Of a DNA stretch of 5,719 bases, positions 1 to 4,971 are shown piece after piece (the stretch's first letter is position 1; the number at the start of each line of letters is the position of its first letter). The position numbers and the translations under genes are program-made. This DNA is from Chthoniobacterales bacterium (GTDB lineage: Bacteria; Verrucomicrobiota; Verrucomicrobiae; Chthoniobacterales; UBA10450). The notes under the pieces are model-generated. The model was not told the origin of the DNA, did not search any database, and was given only the letters and a program-made list of their open reading frames with translations. The DNA is taken from the NCBI GenBank assembly GCA_003244125.1, contig QHBL01000351.1, positions 1 to 5,719 on the forward strand, in the 5' to 3' direction.

Positions 1-86
1 GCGAAGTCGAGACATCTCTAATCATCGACGGTCGGGAGAAAGAGTTAGAGATTCCTCGGCTCCGCTTCGCCTCGCTCGGAATGACA
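1..86. repeat. Truncated fold-back intergenic repeat at the left edge
   Basis: GAGACATCTCTAA (9-21) is an imperfect inverted match to TTAGAGATTCCTC (45-57). The inner ATCTCTAA/TTAGAGAT arms are perfect. The first 13 bases, GCGAAGTCGAGAC, are the exact reverse complement of 1446-1458. The tail CTCGGAATGACA (75-86) matches CTCGAAATGACA (1458-1469) at 11 of 12 positions. The element is therefore present twice in the window and looks like a dispersed palindromic repeat whose left arm is cut by the window edge. No protein is supported here. Confidence 0.6.
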
Positions 87-146
87 GAATGGCTGCGCCG
101 GTTGGCCGAAGCGTCCGCTGTATCGCGCACGTTCGTTTCGTAAGCG

Positions 147-860
147 ATGAGCAAACTTCGCCTGGCGGCGACGGCAGATATCCATTATGGGAAGCATTCG
201 CGCGGCTCGATGCAGGAAACGTTCGCCGAGATTTCGCGCAGTGCCGACGTGCTCCTGCTTTGCGGTGACCTGACCGATTACGGACTCGCGGAGGAGGCGG
301 AACAGCTCGTCGCTGACTTGCATGCATCGCTGCGGATTCCGGCCGTCGCGGTTTTAGGCAACCACGATTTCGAATCGGGCGAAGCGGAATTGATCGGAAA
401 AGTGCTCGACCAGGCGGGGGTGGTGATGCTCGAAGGCGCAACGCACGAGATCAACGGTGTGGGCTTCGCGGGCGTATGCGGATTCGGCGGCGGATTTGGT
501 CGGCGGATGTTAAATGCGTGGGGCGAGCCGTTGATCAAGCAATTTGTGCAGGAGGCGATCGATCATGCGGTGCGTTTGGAGCAGGCGCTGGCGAAATTGC
601 AGACGGAGCAGAAAATCGCGGTGCTGCATTACGCGCCGATTCGCGCAACGGTGCAGGGCGAAGACCCGGAGATTTTCGCGTTCCTCGGCTCGACGCGCCT
701 GGAAGAACCGATCAATCGTTTTCGCGCCGCGGCGGTTTTTCACGGCCACGCGCACAACGGAACAGCGGAAGGTGTGACCAGCGCCGGTGTTCGCGTTTAC
801 AATGTTTCCGCGCCGCTCTTGCGCAAGACTGGGCAGCCTTATCGCGTGTTCGAATTTTGA
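147..860 (+). CDS. Calcineurin-like metallophosphoesterase
   Basis: This 237-aa protein carries the full ordered signature of calcineurin-like (binuclear metal) phosphoesterases: D-x-H at 11-13 (ADIHYG), GDxxD at 40-44 (GDLTD), GNHD/E at 71-76 (GNHDFE), a lone His at 161 (LHYAP) and GHxH at 200-203 (HGHAHNG). These residues normally bind two metal ions for phosphoester hydrolysis. No signal peptide or membrane segment is visible, so a cytoplasmic enzyme is likely. The substrate cannot be read from the sequence; family members cleave nucleotides, phosphodiesters or phosphoproteins. The start is firm because an in-frame TAA (141-143) lies two codons upstream of ATG 147. No Shine-Dalgarno is seen. 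Its 3' end overlaps the convergent 2H phosphoesterase gene by 22 bases. Confidence 0.93.
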   Translation: MSKLRLAATADIHYGKHSRGSMQETFAEISRSADVLLLCGDLTDYGLAEEAEQLVADLHASLRIPAVAVLGNHDFESGEAELIGKVLDQAGVVMLEGATHEINGVGFAGVCGFGGGFGRRMLNAWGEPLIKQFVQEAIDHAVRLEQALAKLQTEQKIAVLHYAPIRATVQGEDPEIFAFLGSTRLEEPINRFRAAAVFHGHAHNGTAEGVTSAGVRVYNVSAPLLRKTGQPYRVFEF

Positions 861-1360
861 GCCGCGATCAATTTCCAGGCACGAACATCAGCGGCGTTGC
901 GCGTGGGTGAGGCGCAGCGCATTGCGCAGAGCGAATCGAAAATCACTTCTTTAAAGGGCAATTGGATGGACGCAGCGAATTCGCGTGTCGTCTGCTCCGG
1001 CAAGCGTTTGTAGAGAAGGCTGAGATGCGGATCAATGGCAGAGCGCTCACCGTAAGTTAGCGCGCAAATCGCATCGCTTAATTCCTGGATCTCGTTAGAG
1101 CATTCAAACTGCGCAAAGAACGTTTTAGTGAACTGAACCGACCAGCGCAAGCCAAGGACACGCAGATTTAACCGAACTGTCCCAATGGCGTGAAGGATTT
1201 CAGCCGGCGCTGGCGACTTATTCGGCGCGACGAAGAGCGTAAGATGCGGCTCGAATTCCGGTGCCCCGAAGCGCGCGGCCAGTTCGTGAATCACTCGCGC
1301 GAAGAATGCGCGCTCCGGTTCGCGCGGCAACAGCCAATAGGCGATGGCAGTCCTAGTCAC
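839..1360 (-). CDS. 2H-superfamily phosphoesterase (2'-5' RNA ligase / cyclic phosphodiesterase-like)
   Basis: This 173-aa protein has the two HxT/S motifs that define the 2H phosphoesterase fold: PHLTLF with His39/Thr41 and PHLSLLY with His112/Ser114. They lie about 73 residues apart and would form the paired catalytic histidines. Family members hydrolyse cyclic phosphates or 2'-5' linkages in RNA ends or nucleotides (CPDase, LigT/ThpR). The substrate is not predictable here; the sequence looks closest to the plant/yeast cyclic phosphodiesterase branch. The start is a GTG at 1358-1360. The frame stays open upstream to a TAA at 1439-1441 but offers no ATG, GTG or TTG, so GTG is the best choice. 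No Shine-Dalgarno is evident. The gene is convergent with the metallophosphoesterase, overlapping it tail to tail, and divergent from the DUF2237 gene. A link to RNA-end or nucleotide metabolism with its neighbour is only a guess. Confidence 0.85.
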   Translation of the reverse strand: MTRTAIAYWLLPREPERAFFARVIHELAARFGAPEFEPHLTLFVAPNKSPAPAEILHAIGTVRLNLRVLGLRWSVQFTKTFFAQFECSNEIQELSDAICALTYGERSAIDPHLSLLYKRLPEQTTREFAASIQLPFKEVIFDSLCAMRCASPTRNAADVRAWKLIAAQNSNTR

Positions 1361-1371
1361 GGTAGCGGCAA

Positions 1372-1446
1372 CTCTGTAGGGGAAGCTGTTAGCTTCCCCG
1401 GCGAGGCGAATTCCACATGGGGAAGCTAATAGCTTCCCTTACAGAG
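1372..1446. repeat. Double-hairpin palindromic repeat, copy 1
   Basis: Two consecutive short hairpins, a 21-base GGGGAAGCT/AGCTTCCCC palindrome (1379-1399) and GGGGAAGCTAATAGCTTCCC (1419-1438), are enclosed by an outer inverted repeat, CTCTGTAGGGGAAGCT (1372-1387) against AGCTTCCCTTACAGAG (1431-1446). The outer arms pair at 15 of 16 positions plus one possible G-U. Positions 1374-1401 are identical over 28 bases to 3956-3983. The unit lies between two divergent genes and can fold either as two hairpins or as one long stem. It resembles REP/BIME-type dispersed repeats. Confidence 0.85.
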
Positions 1447-1469
1447 TCTCGACTTCGCTCGAAATGACA
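1446..1469. repeat. Second copy of the left-edge repeat arm
   Basis: GTCTCGACTTCGC (1446-1458) is the exact reverse complement of bases 1-13. The following CTCGAAATGACA resembles CTCGGAATGACA at 75-86. It abuts the double-hairpin element directly, so two repeat families are joined in this 138-base divergent gap. Confidence 0.55.
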
Positions 1470-1498
1470 AGTGCTCCTGGTGCGTTACCATTCCCCGC

Positions 1499-1861
1499 AT
1501 GCCCACCAATGTTCTCGGGACCGAGCTACAATGTTGTTGTCGCGACCCGGTAACCGGATTTTATCGCGACGGTTTTTGCCGAACGGGCCCGGGTGACGTC
1601 GGCTTGCATACGGTGTGCGCGCAGATGACGCGGGAGTTTCTCGATTTTTCGGTGCTCGATGGCAATGATCTGGTCACGCCACATCCGGAATGGGATTTCC
1701 CAGGACTCGAGCCGGGCGACAAGTGGTGCGTTTGCGTGACGCGGTGGAAAGATGCGCTGGAGCACGGCGTGGCAGCGCCGGTCGATCTGGAAGCGACGCA
1801 TGCTTCCGCTTTGGAGTTCGTCACCTTGGAAGAGTTGCAAGCGCATGCGCTTCAATCGTAG
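1499..1861 (+). CDS. DUF2237 family protein
   Basis: This 120-aa protein spans the whole DUF2237 family length. Recognisable blocks are NVLGTELQCC near the N-terminus, DPVTGFYRDGFC (16-27), TGPGDVGLHTVCAQMT (29-44), GNDLVTPHPEWDFPGL (55-70), PGDKWCVC (72-79) with RW following, and APVDLEATHASALEFV near the C-terminus. The Cys and His residues (C12-C14, C27, C40, C77, C79, H37, H101) sit in conserved blocks and could bind metal or form a redox site, but the family has no established function. No signal peptide is seen. ATG 1499 is the only plausible start: the frame is closed by TAG at 1430-1432 and has no other usual start codon between. There is no Shine-Dalgarno. The permease gene begins 9 bases after its stop in the same frame, so the two are probably co-transcribed. 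Confidence 0.92.
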   Translation: MPTNVLGTELQCCCRDPVTGFYRDGFCRTGPGDVGLHTVCAQMTREFLDFSVLDGNDLVTPHPEWDFPGLEPGDKWCVCVTRWKDALEHGVAAPVDLEATHASALEFVTLEELQAHALQS

Positions 1862-1870
1862 CTCTCCGCC

Positions 1871-3163
1871 TTGACTCTGCCGTTCAGTCTTTTTCTCGCG
1901 CTGCGTTATCTCAAACCGAAGCGCACTTTTCTTTCCATCATCACGCTCATTTCCATCGTCGGCGTGATGCTGGGAGTCACTGTGCTCATCCTGGTAATCT
2001 CGGTCATGACCGGGTTCGATCACGAGCTGCGGCAGAAGGTGATCGATTTCGACGCGCACATTTTGGTCACGAGCGAGAGCGTGATCGATAACTGGCGTGA
2101 GCTGACGCAGAAAATCCAGGCGACCCCGGGGGTGGTGGCGACGGCGCCGTTCGTGCAAGGACCTGTCATCGTGCAGCACGAGGATCGCCGACTGGCGCCG
2201 AAGATTCGCGGCATTGATCCGGAACAGGAGGAGAAGGTCATCCCGCTGCGCAAGTTTGTGAAAGAAGGCACGCTCGATTTGAGCGGCGACACCACTGTCA
2301 TGGGAATTGAGCTGGCGCGGATGCTCAATGTCCATGTCGGCGACACCGTCACCGTTTATTCGCCCGGCAATCTTGGGCAAGTGCTCGATGGATTAAAGAA
2401 GCTCGAGAACGCGAAGGGCGAGGACGAGAGAAAAGCGGTCGCGGATTTGCGTGAGCTGGTGTTGCCGAAAGACCTGACCGTGACGGGGATTTTCGAGACC
2501 GGCCATTACGTGCACGACTCCGAGTTTCTGCTCGTGCCGATCTTCGTCGGCCAGGAACTTTACGGGCTCGGTGACGCGCTGCACGGCATCACGGTCAAGA
2601 CGACCGATCCATACGGCGCTGCGCAAGTGAAAGAGCAGATCGAGAATTTTCTCACGCCGCCGCAATTCGCCGAGACCTGGGTGGAAATGAACCGGCAGAT
2701 TTTCGAAGCGATCCGGCTCGAGCGCACGGTCATGTTTTTCCTGCTCTTCTTCATCATCGTGGTGGCGGCTTTCGGGATCATGAGCACTCTGATTACGGTG
2801 ACGGTGCAGAAGCGGCGCGAAATCGGGATCATGAAAGCGCTGGGCGCGAACATTGCGCAGATCGTGTGGGTGTTTCTCGGGCAGGGAATGGTGGTCGGAC
2901 TTTTCGGGACGGTGGCTGGCCTTGGGCTCGGCATGACGCTGATTCGCTATCGGAATGAATTTGCGCACTGGCTCACCAGCACGTTCGGTTTCGAGATTTT
3001 CCCGCGGCAGGTTTACCAGTTCTCGTCGATCCCGGCCGAAGTGATCCCGCTCGACGTGGCAAAGGTTTGCATCAGCGCGTTTCTCATCTGCTCGGTGGCC
3101 GCGCTCATACCGGCGTACTTCGCGGCGCGGCTCGATCCGGTGAAAGCGCTGCGTTTTGAGTAA
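1871..3163 (+). CDS. lolC: LolC/LolE-family lipoprotein-releasing ABC transporter permease
   Basis: This 430-aa inner-membrane protein has the MacB/FtsX-type layout: TM1 at about 20-46, a large periplasmic domain at about 47-285, then TM2 (286-312), TM3 (332-358) and TM4 (398-418). The N-terminus (FLALRYLKPKRTFLSIIT), VISVMTGFDHELR and the cytoplasmic KRREIGIMKALGA segment (314-326), which contacts the ATPase, are typical of LolC/LolE. In LolCDE the permeases extract lipoproteins from the inner membrane and hand them to LolA. Whether this is the C or E type, or a single permease acting as a homodimer, is not settled. The start is TTG at 1871: the upstream gene's TAG lies in the same frame 9 bases earlier, and TTG gives the expected N-terminus. 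The periplasmic domain carries a charged stretch of about 28 residues (171-198, DGLKKLENAKG...) that looks longer than usual. No LolD ATPase gene follows. Confidence 0.93.
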   Translation: MTLPFSLFLALRYLKPKRTFLSIITLISIVGVMLGVTVLILVISVMTGFDHELRQKVIDFDAHILVTSESVIDNWRELTQKIQATPGVVATAPFVQGPVIVQHEDRRLAPKIRGIDPEQEEKVIPLRKFVKEGTLDLSGDTTVMGIELARMLNVHVGDTVTVYSPGNLGQVLDGLKKLENAKGEDERKAVADLRELVLPKDLTVTGIFETGHYVHDSEFLLVPIFVGQELYGLGDALHGITVKTTDPYGAAQVKEQIENFLTPPQFAETWVEMNRQIFEAIRLERTVMFFLLFFIIVVAAFGIMSTLITVTVQKRREIGIMKALGANIAQIVWVFLGQGMVVGLFGTVAGLGLGMTLIRYRNEFAHWLTSTFGFEIFPRQVYQFSSIPAEVIPLDVAKVCISAFLICSVAALIPAYFAARLDPVKALRFE

Positions 3164-3248
3164 CAGGCGATTCGACTTTAAGAGGGTTGAAAAGCGCTAC
3201 GGCGTCGAGTAAACGCATTGGTCGTTCGGCTCGCGAAAGATTGATGTT

Positions 3249-3410
3249 ATGCGAAAGAAACAACGCAAAGCAGTGGAAAACCCAGGTGATTCAGTGACAC
3301 AAACCGACGGCATTACCGCTGGGCGAACGCGCCAGGAACGACGTCTCGGAAGCGGCAACGCGAGACGCGGCTCCGGCTCCAACATCAAAGCGGCTGAGCG
3401 CTCGCGCTAA
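3249..3410 (+). CDS. Possible small basic protein, 53 codons (weak)
   Basis: An open frame ATG...TAA of 53 codons starts MRKKQRKAVENPGDSV and ends IKAAERSR. It has 14 Lys/Arg against 5 Asp/Glu, no hydrophobic segment and no family I recognise. A loose promoter-like pair lies upstream (TTGAAA 3187-3192, 17-base gap, TAAACG 3210-3215). There is no good Shine-Dalgarno. Its stop codon merges with the A-run that forms the T-tract of the minus-strand terminator. Open frames of this length arise by chance in GC-rich DNA, so this is a candidate only. The remaining 3164-3248 gap shows nothing else. Confidence 0.25.
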   Translation: MRKKQRKAVENPGDSVTQTDGITAGRTRQERRLGSGNARRGSGSNIKAAERSR

Positions 3411-3448
3411 AAAAAAGAAGGCGGCGCCCCTTCCCGAACGCCGCCTTC
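3409..3448 (-). terminator. Intrinsic terminator of the secreted Spy-like gene
   Basis: A perfect 10-bp stem, GAAGGCGGCG (3417-3426) and CGCCGCCTTC (3439-3448), encloses a 12-base loop. On the minus strand it is followed by eight T (complement of A3409-A3416), the classic rho-independent form. It begins 23 bases after the stop of the minus-strand gene ending at 3472. The plus-strand 3' side has no T-run, so it works in one direction only. Confidence 0.92.
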
Positions 3449-3471
3449 CGCTCTGCTCCGAACGCGCGAAG

Positions 3472-3837
3472 CTATTTGCTCTTCGCGTCGTGCATTTCTT
3501 TCATCGCGTTGATCATGTCCTCGTGGGCCTTGATCTGCGCGTCGAGCTTGGTCTGCTGCTCGGCCGTGAGCAGCGGGCGGATTTGAGCGAGCGACGAGTC
3601 GACCACCGCCTTCGCCTTGGTCATCGCTTCCTCATGGATCGTCTTTAATTGCGGACGAGCCTGATCGACCATCGGCTGAATTTTGGCTTTCTGGTCTGCG
3701 CTCAGATTGAGCGACTCACTCATCTCTTCGAGTGGATTGCCGTGACCGAAGCCGCCGTGAGGCCCGCCCGGAGGAGGTTGCGCGAAACTCGAGCCCGCGA
3801 CAGTGAGCGCGGCGATTAGCATTAATGGTTGTTTCAT
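3472..3837 (-). CDS. Secreted Spy/CpxP-like periplasmic protein
   Basis: This 121-aa protein has a Sec signal peptide (MKQ, then a hydrophobic LMLIAALTVAG core, probable cleavage after SSFA at residue 19), a Pro/Gly/His-rich linker (20-34) and a mostly helical charged body. The body carries two LTxxQ-type motifs, LSADQ (45-49) and LTAEQ (90-94), the hallmark of Spy/CpxP/ZraP-like periplasmic chaperones and stress sensors. Likely role: a soluble periplasmic chaperone or stress-buffering protein. The frame is open to an ATG at 3924, but the signal peptide and the ECF-type promoter box at 3882-3911 both lie such that 3837 must be the start. No Shine-Dalgarno is seen. The gene is monocistronic, with a strong terminator after it. 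It is divergent from the ECF sigma operon and shares its promoter motif. Its LTxxQ spacing (45 residues) equals that of the anchored protein at 4968-5372. Confidence 0.88.
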   Translation of the reverse strand: MKQPLMLIAALTVAGSSFAQPPPGGPHGGFGHGNPLEEMSESLNLSADQKAKIQPMVDQARPQLKTIHEEAMTKAKAVVDSSLAQIRPLLTAEQQTKLDAQIKAHEDMINAMKEMHDAKSK

Positions 3838-3881
3838 AGTTGGTAATTTTGCGGCGCTGATAATGGCGCCTTTTGGGGAGG

Positions 3882-3911
3882 ATGACCGGAGAACCGCGCG
3901 AGCGGTTACAT
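3882..3911 (-). promoter_or_regulatory. ECF-type promoter of the secreted Spy-like gene
   Basis: Read on the minus strand this is ATGTAACC (3911-3904), 10 bases, then TTCTCCGGTCAT (3893-3882). It matches the box before the ECF sigma gene in both halves and in spacing. TGTAACC fits an ECF -35 and CGGTC an ECF -10, with 15 bases between them. Transcription would start near 3875, leaving a leader of roughly 38 bases before ATG 3837. Confidence 0.78.
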
Positions 3912-3954
3912 TTTTTCTGAACAACGAACCGCCGGCCCAGCGGAAATGGTGAAA

Positions 3955-4008
3955 GCTGTAGGGGAAGCTGTTAGCTTCCCCGGGGCGACTAACAGCCGCC
4001 CCTACAGC
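3955..4008. repeat. Double-hairpin palindromic repeat, copy 2
   Basis: The outer arms GCTGTAGGGG (3955-3964) and CCCCTACAGC (3999-4008) are perfect inverted repeats. Inside are a 21-base GGGGAAGCT/AGCTTCCCC palindrome (3961-3981) and a second hairpin (3982-4002) with arms GGGGCG and CGCCCC. Positions 3956-3983 equal 1374-1401. The second hairpin differs in sequence from that of copy 1, so units of this family are modular. It lies between the two divergent ECF-type promoters, about 40 bases from each. Confidence 0.85.
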
Positions 4009-4045
4009 GCCTCTGTTCAGATGAGTGAGAGCGTTTCGGCGATTG

Positions 4046-4075
4046 ATGTAACCATGAACGCTTTTCTCCGGTCAT
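4046..4075 (+). promoter_or_regulatory. ECF-type autoregulatory promoter of the sigma operon
   Basis: ATGTAACC (4046-4053), 10 bases, then TTCTCCGGTCAT (4064-4075). This is the same bipartite motif, with the same spacing, as the one upstream of the divergent secreted Spy-like gene. The elements look like an ECF -35 (TGTAACC) and -10 (CGGTC, 4069-4073) with a 15-base spacer. Transcription would start near 4081, about 25 bases before ATG 4106. Autoregulation by the encoded sigma factor is inferred from the shared motif. Confidence 0.8.
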
Positions 4076-4105
4076 TTACTTCGGTGTGGATACCATCCTG
4101 TTCAC

Positions 4106-4675
4106 ATGGGTGACGATGAGCACGCTCGCGCACTGGTCGATCGCGCGCGTGACGGTGATGAGCGAGCCGCGCGCGAGCTCATGGCCGAGCTTTACCCTTT
4201 GGTGGCAAAAATTGCGCGAGCGCATCGGCCGCGGCGAGTCGCGGAAGAGGATTTGTGCCAGATGATTTTCGTGAAAGTGTTTCGAAACATCGCGCAGTAC
4301 TCGGGCAAGGCGGCCTTTTCGCACTGGGTTTCGCGTATCGCGGTGAACGAATGCCGCAACCAGCTCGCGGCGGAGAAAGCGCGCCCGGAATTGCGCCACG
4401 CTGATTTGAGCGAAGAGCAATCTGCCATGCTGGAAAACCTCGCCGCCAGTAGTGATGAAGTTCCGCCGGACCGCGCTCTTGCCGCGCGCGACCTGGTCGA
4501 GAACTTACTGGCGATGCTCAAGCCGGTGGAACGTCTCGTCATCGACATGCTTTATCTTCAACAGAAAAGCGTGGCTGAAGTGCAAAAGCTGACGGGATGG
4601 ACTGCGGCCACGGTGAAGGTGCGGGCGTTTCGTGCCCGACAAAAACTGCGGCGGCAGATCGGAGGTTTGCTGTGA
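4106..4675 (+). CDS. ECF-family RNA polymerase sigma factor
   Basis: This 189-aa protein has the two-domain ECF (group 4 sigma-70) layout. The sigma-2 domain spans about 20-90 and includes LYPLVAKIARAH, EEDLCQMIFVKVFRNI (core binding and -10 recognition) and FSHWVSRIAVNECRNQL. A variable linker runs about 91-128. The sigma-4 domain spans about 130-186, with LKPVERLVIDMLYLQQKS then the helix-turn-helix VAEVQKLTGWTAATVKVRAFRARQKLRR, which reads the -35 element. No zf-HC2 or other extra domain is present, so control must come from a separate anti-sigma factor. ATG 4106 is the first start after an in-frame TGA (4055-4057). It is the first gene of an operon: its stop overlaps the next start as GTGA. 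The promoter at 4046-4075 suggests positive autoregulation. Confidence 0.95.
   Translation: MGDDEHARALVDRARDGDERAARELMAELYPLVAKIARAHRPRRVAEEDLCQMIFVKVFRNIAQYSGKAAFSHWVSRIAVNECRNQLAAEKARPELRHADLSEEQSAMLENLAASSDEVPPDRALAARDLVENLLAMLKPVERLVIDMLYLQQKSVAEVQKLTGWTAATVKVRAFRARQKLRRQIGGLL
4661..4665 (+). promoter_or_regulatory. Shine-Dalgarno site deciding the GTG start at 4672
   Basis: GGAGG lies inside the end of the sigma gene, 6 bases before GTG 4672. It is the clearest ribosome binding site in the window. It supports the GTG start of the putative anti-sigma gene over any start inside the sigma coding region. Confidence 0.8.
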
Positions 4676-4971
4676 AAAATTCACGGCGAATACTGGAGCG
4701 GCTGCTGCGAGCGACGGCTCGCGCTGACGGGCCGGCAGCCGAGATGCCGTTTGGTTTCGACACTCGTGTGCTGGCGGCTGTGCGCGCGCTCGCGCCGAAT
4801 GGCTCCGCTGTCATTGCGCTTTTCACGCGACGCGCCAGTGCCATTGCGCTCGCCGTCATGGCGCTCGCTGCCGCTGGTCTTTACGGAACGTCGCTCCCGG
4901 ATGCAAGCGCCGACACGACTAACGAGTACGGCATTGTCGATGCCGCCATTCAAAACAATCTCACCGAATGA
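4672..4971 (+). CDS. Putative single-pass anti-sigma factor
   Basis: This 99-aa protein starts MKNSRRILERLLRAT. It has a basic N-terminal segment of about 50 residues including PFGFDTRVLAAVRAL (26-40), one membrane segment (about 55-73, ASAIALAVMALAAAGLYG) and a short outer tail of about 25 residues. I recognise no family by sequence. The role is inferred from its place directly after an ECF sigma gene and from its topology: cytoplasmic N-terminus, one TM, short periplasmic tail, as in CnrY-type anti-sigma factors. It contains no Cys and no His, so it is not a zinc-binding (ZAS/zf-HC2) anti-sigma factor. The GTG start is fixed by GGAGG at 4661-4665 and by the 4-base GTGA overlap with the sigma stop. 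Its own stop overlaps the next gene as ATGA. The frame is open upstream inside the sigma gene, but a longer product is unlikely. Confidence 0.75.
   Translation: MKNSRRILERLLRATARADGPAAEMPFGFDTRVLAAVRALAPNGSAVIALFTRRASAIALAVMALAAAGLYGTSLPDASADTTNEYGIVDAAIQNNLTE

Noticed and set aside
3..143. Open frame running in from the left edge and ending at TAA 141-143, two codons before ATG 147
   Set aside because: Most of it lies inside the fold-back repeat (1-86) and its translation is explained by the repeat. No recognisable protein tail is present.
1526..2380. 284-codon open frame on the minus strand
   Set aside because: It lies antisense to the DUF2237 and permease genes, is rich in Arg/His/Asp as expected of a shadow frame in GC-rich DNA, and matches no family.
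2393..2968. 191-codon open frame on the minus strand
   Set aside because: It is antisense to the well-supported permease gene and has shadow-frame composition.
3167..3212. Short stretch translating as FKRVEKRYGVE, reminiscent of the first residues of a LolD-type ATPase
   Set aside because: It hits a stop after eleven residues and no Walker A, signature or Walker B remnant follows.
3892..3907. Perfect hairpin AACCGC-GCGA-GCGGTT followed by T-rich DNA on the plus strand, a possible terminator or operator
   Set aside because: It falls within the minus-strand promoter and no plus-strand gene reads into it. The pairing uses the promoter's own bases and is absent from the matching promoter at 4046-4075.
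3838..3924. 29-residue upstream extension of the secreted Spy-like protein to an ATG at 3924
   Set aside because: It would place the signal peptide internally and put the start codon upstream of the ECF-type promoter box at 3882-3911.
1372..4008. Repeats considered as a CRISPR array
   Set aside because: The two units are 2.5 kb apart with genes between them, and there is no regular repeat-spacer pattern.
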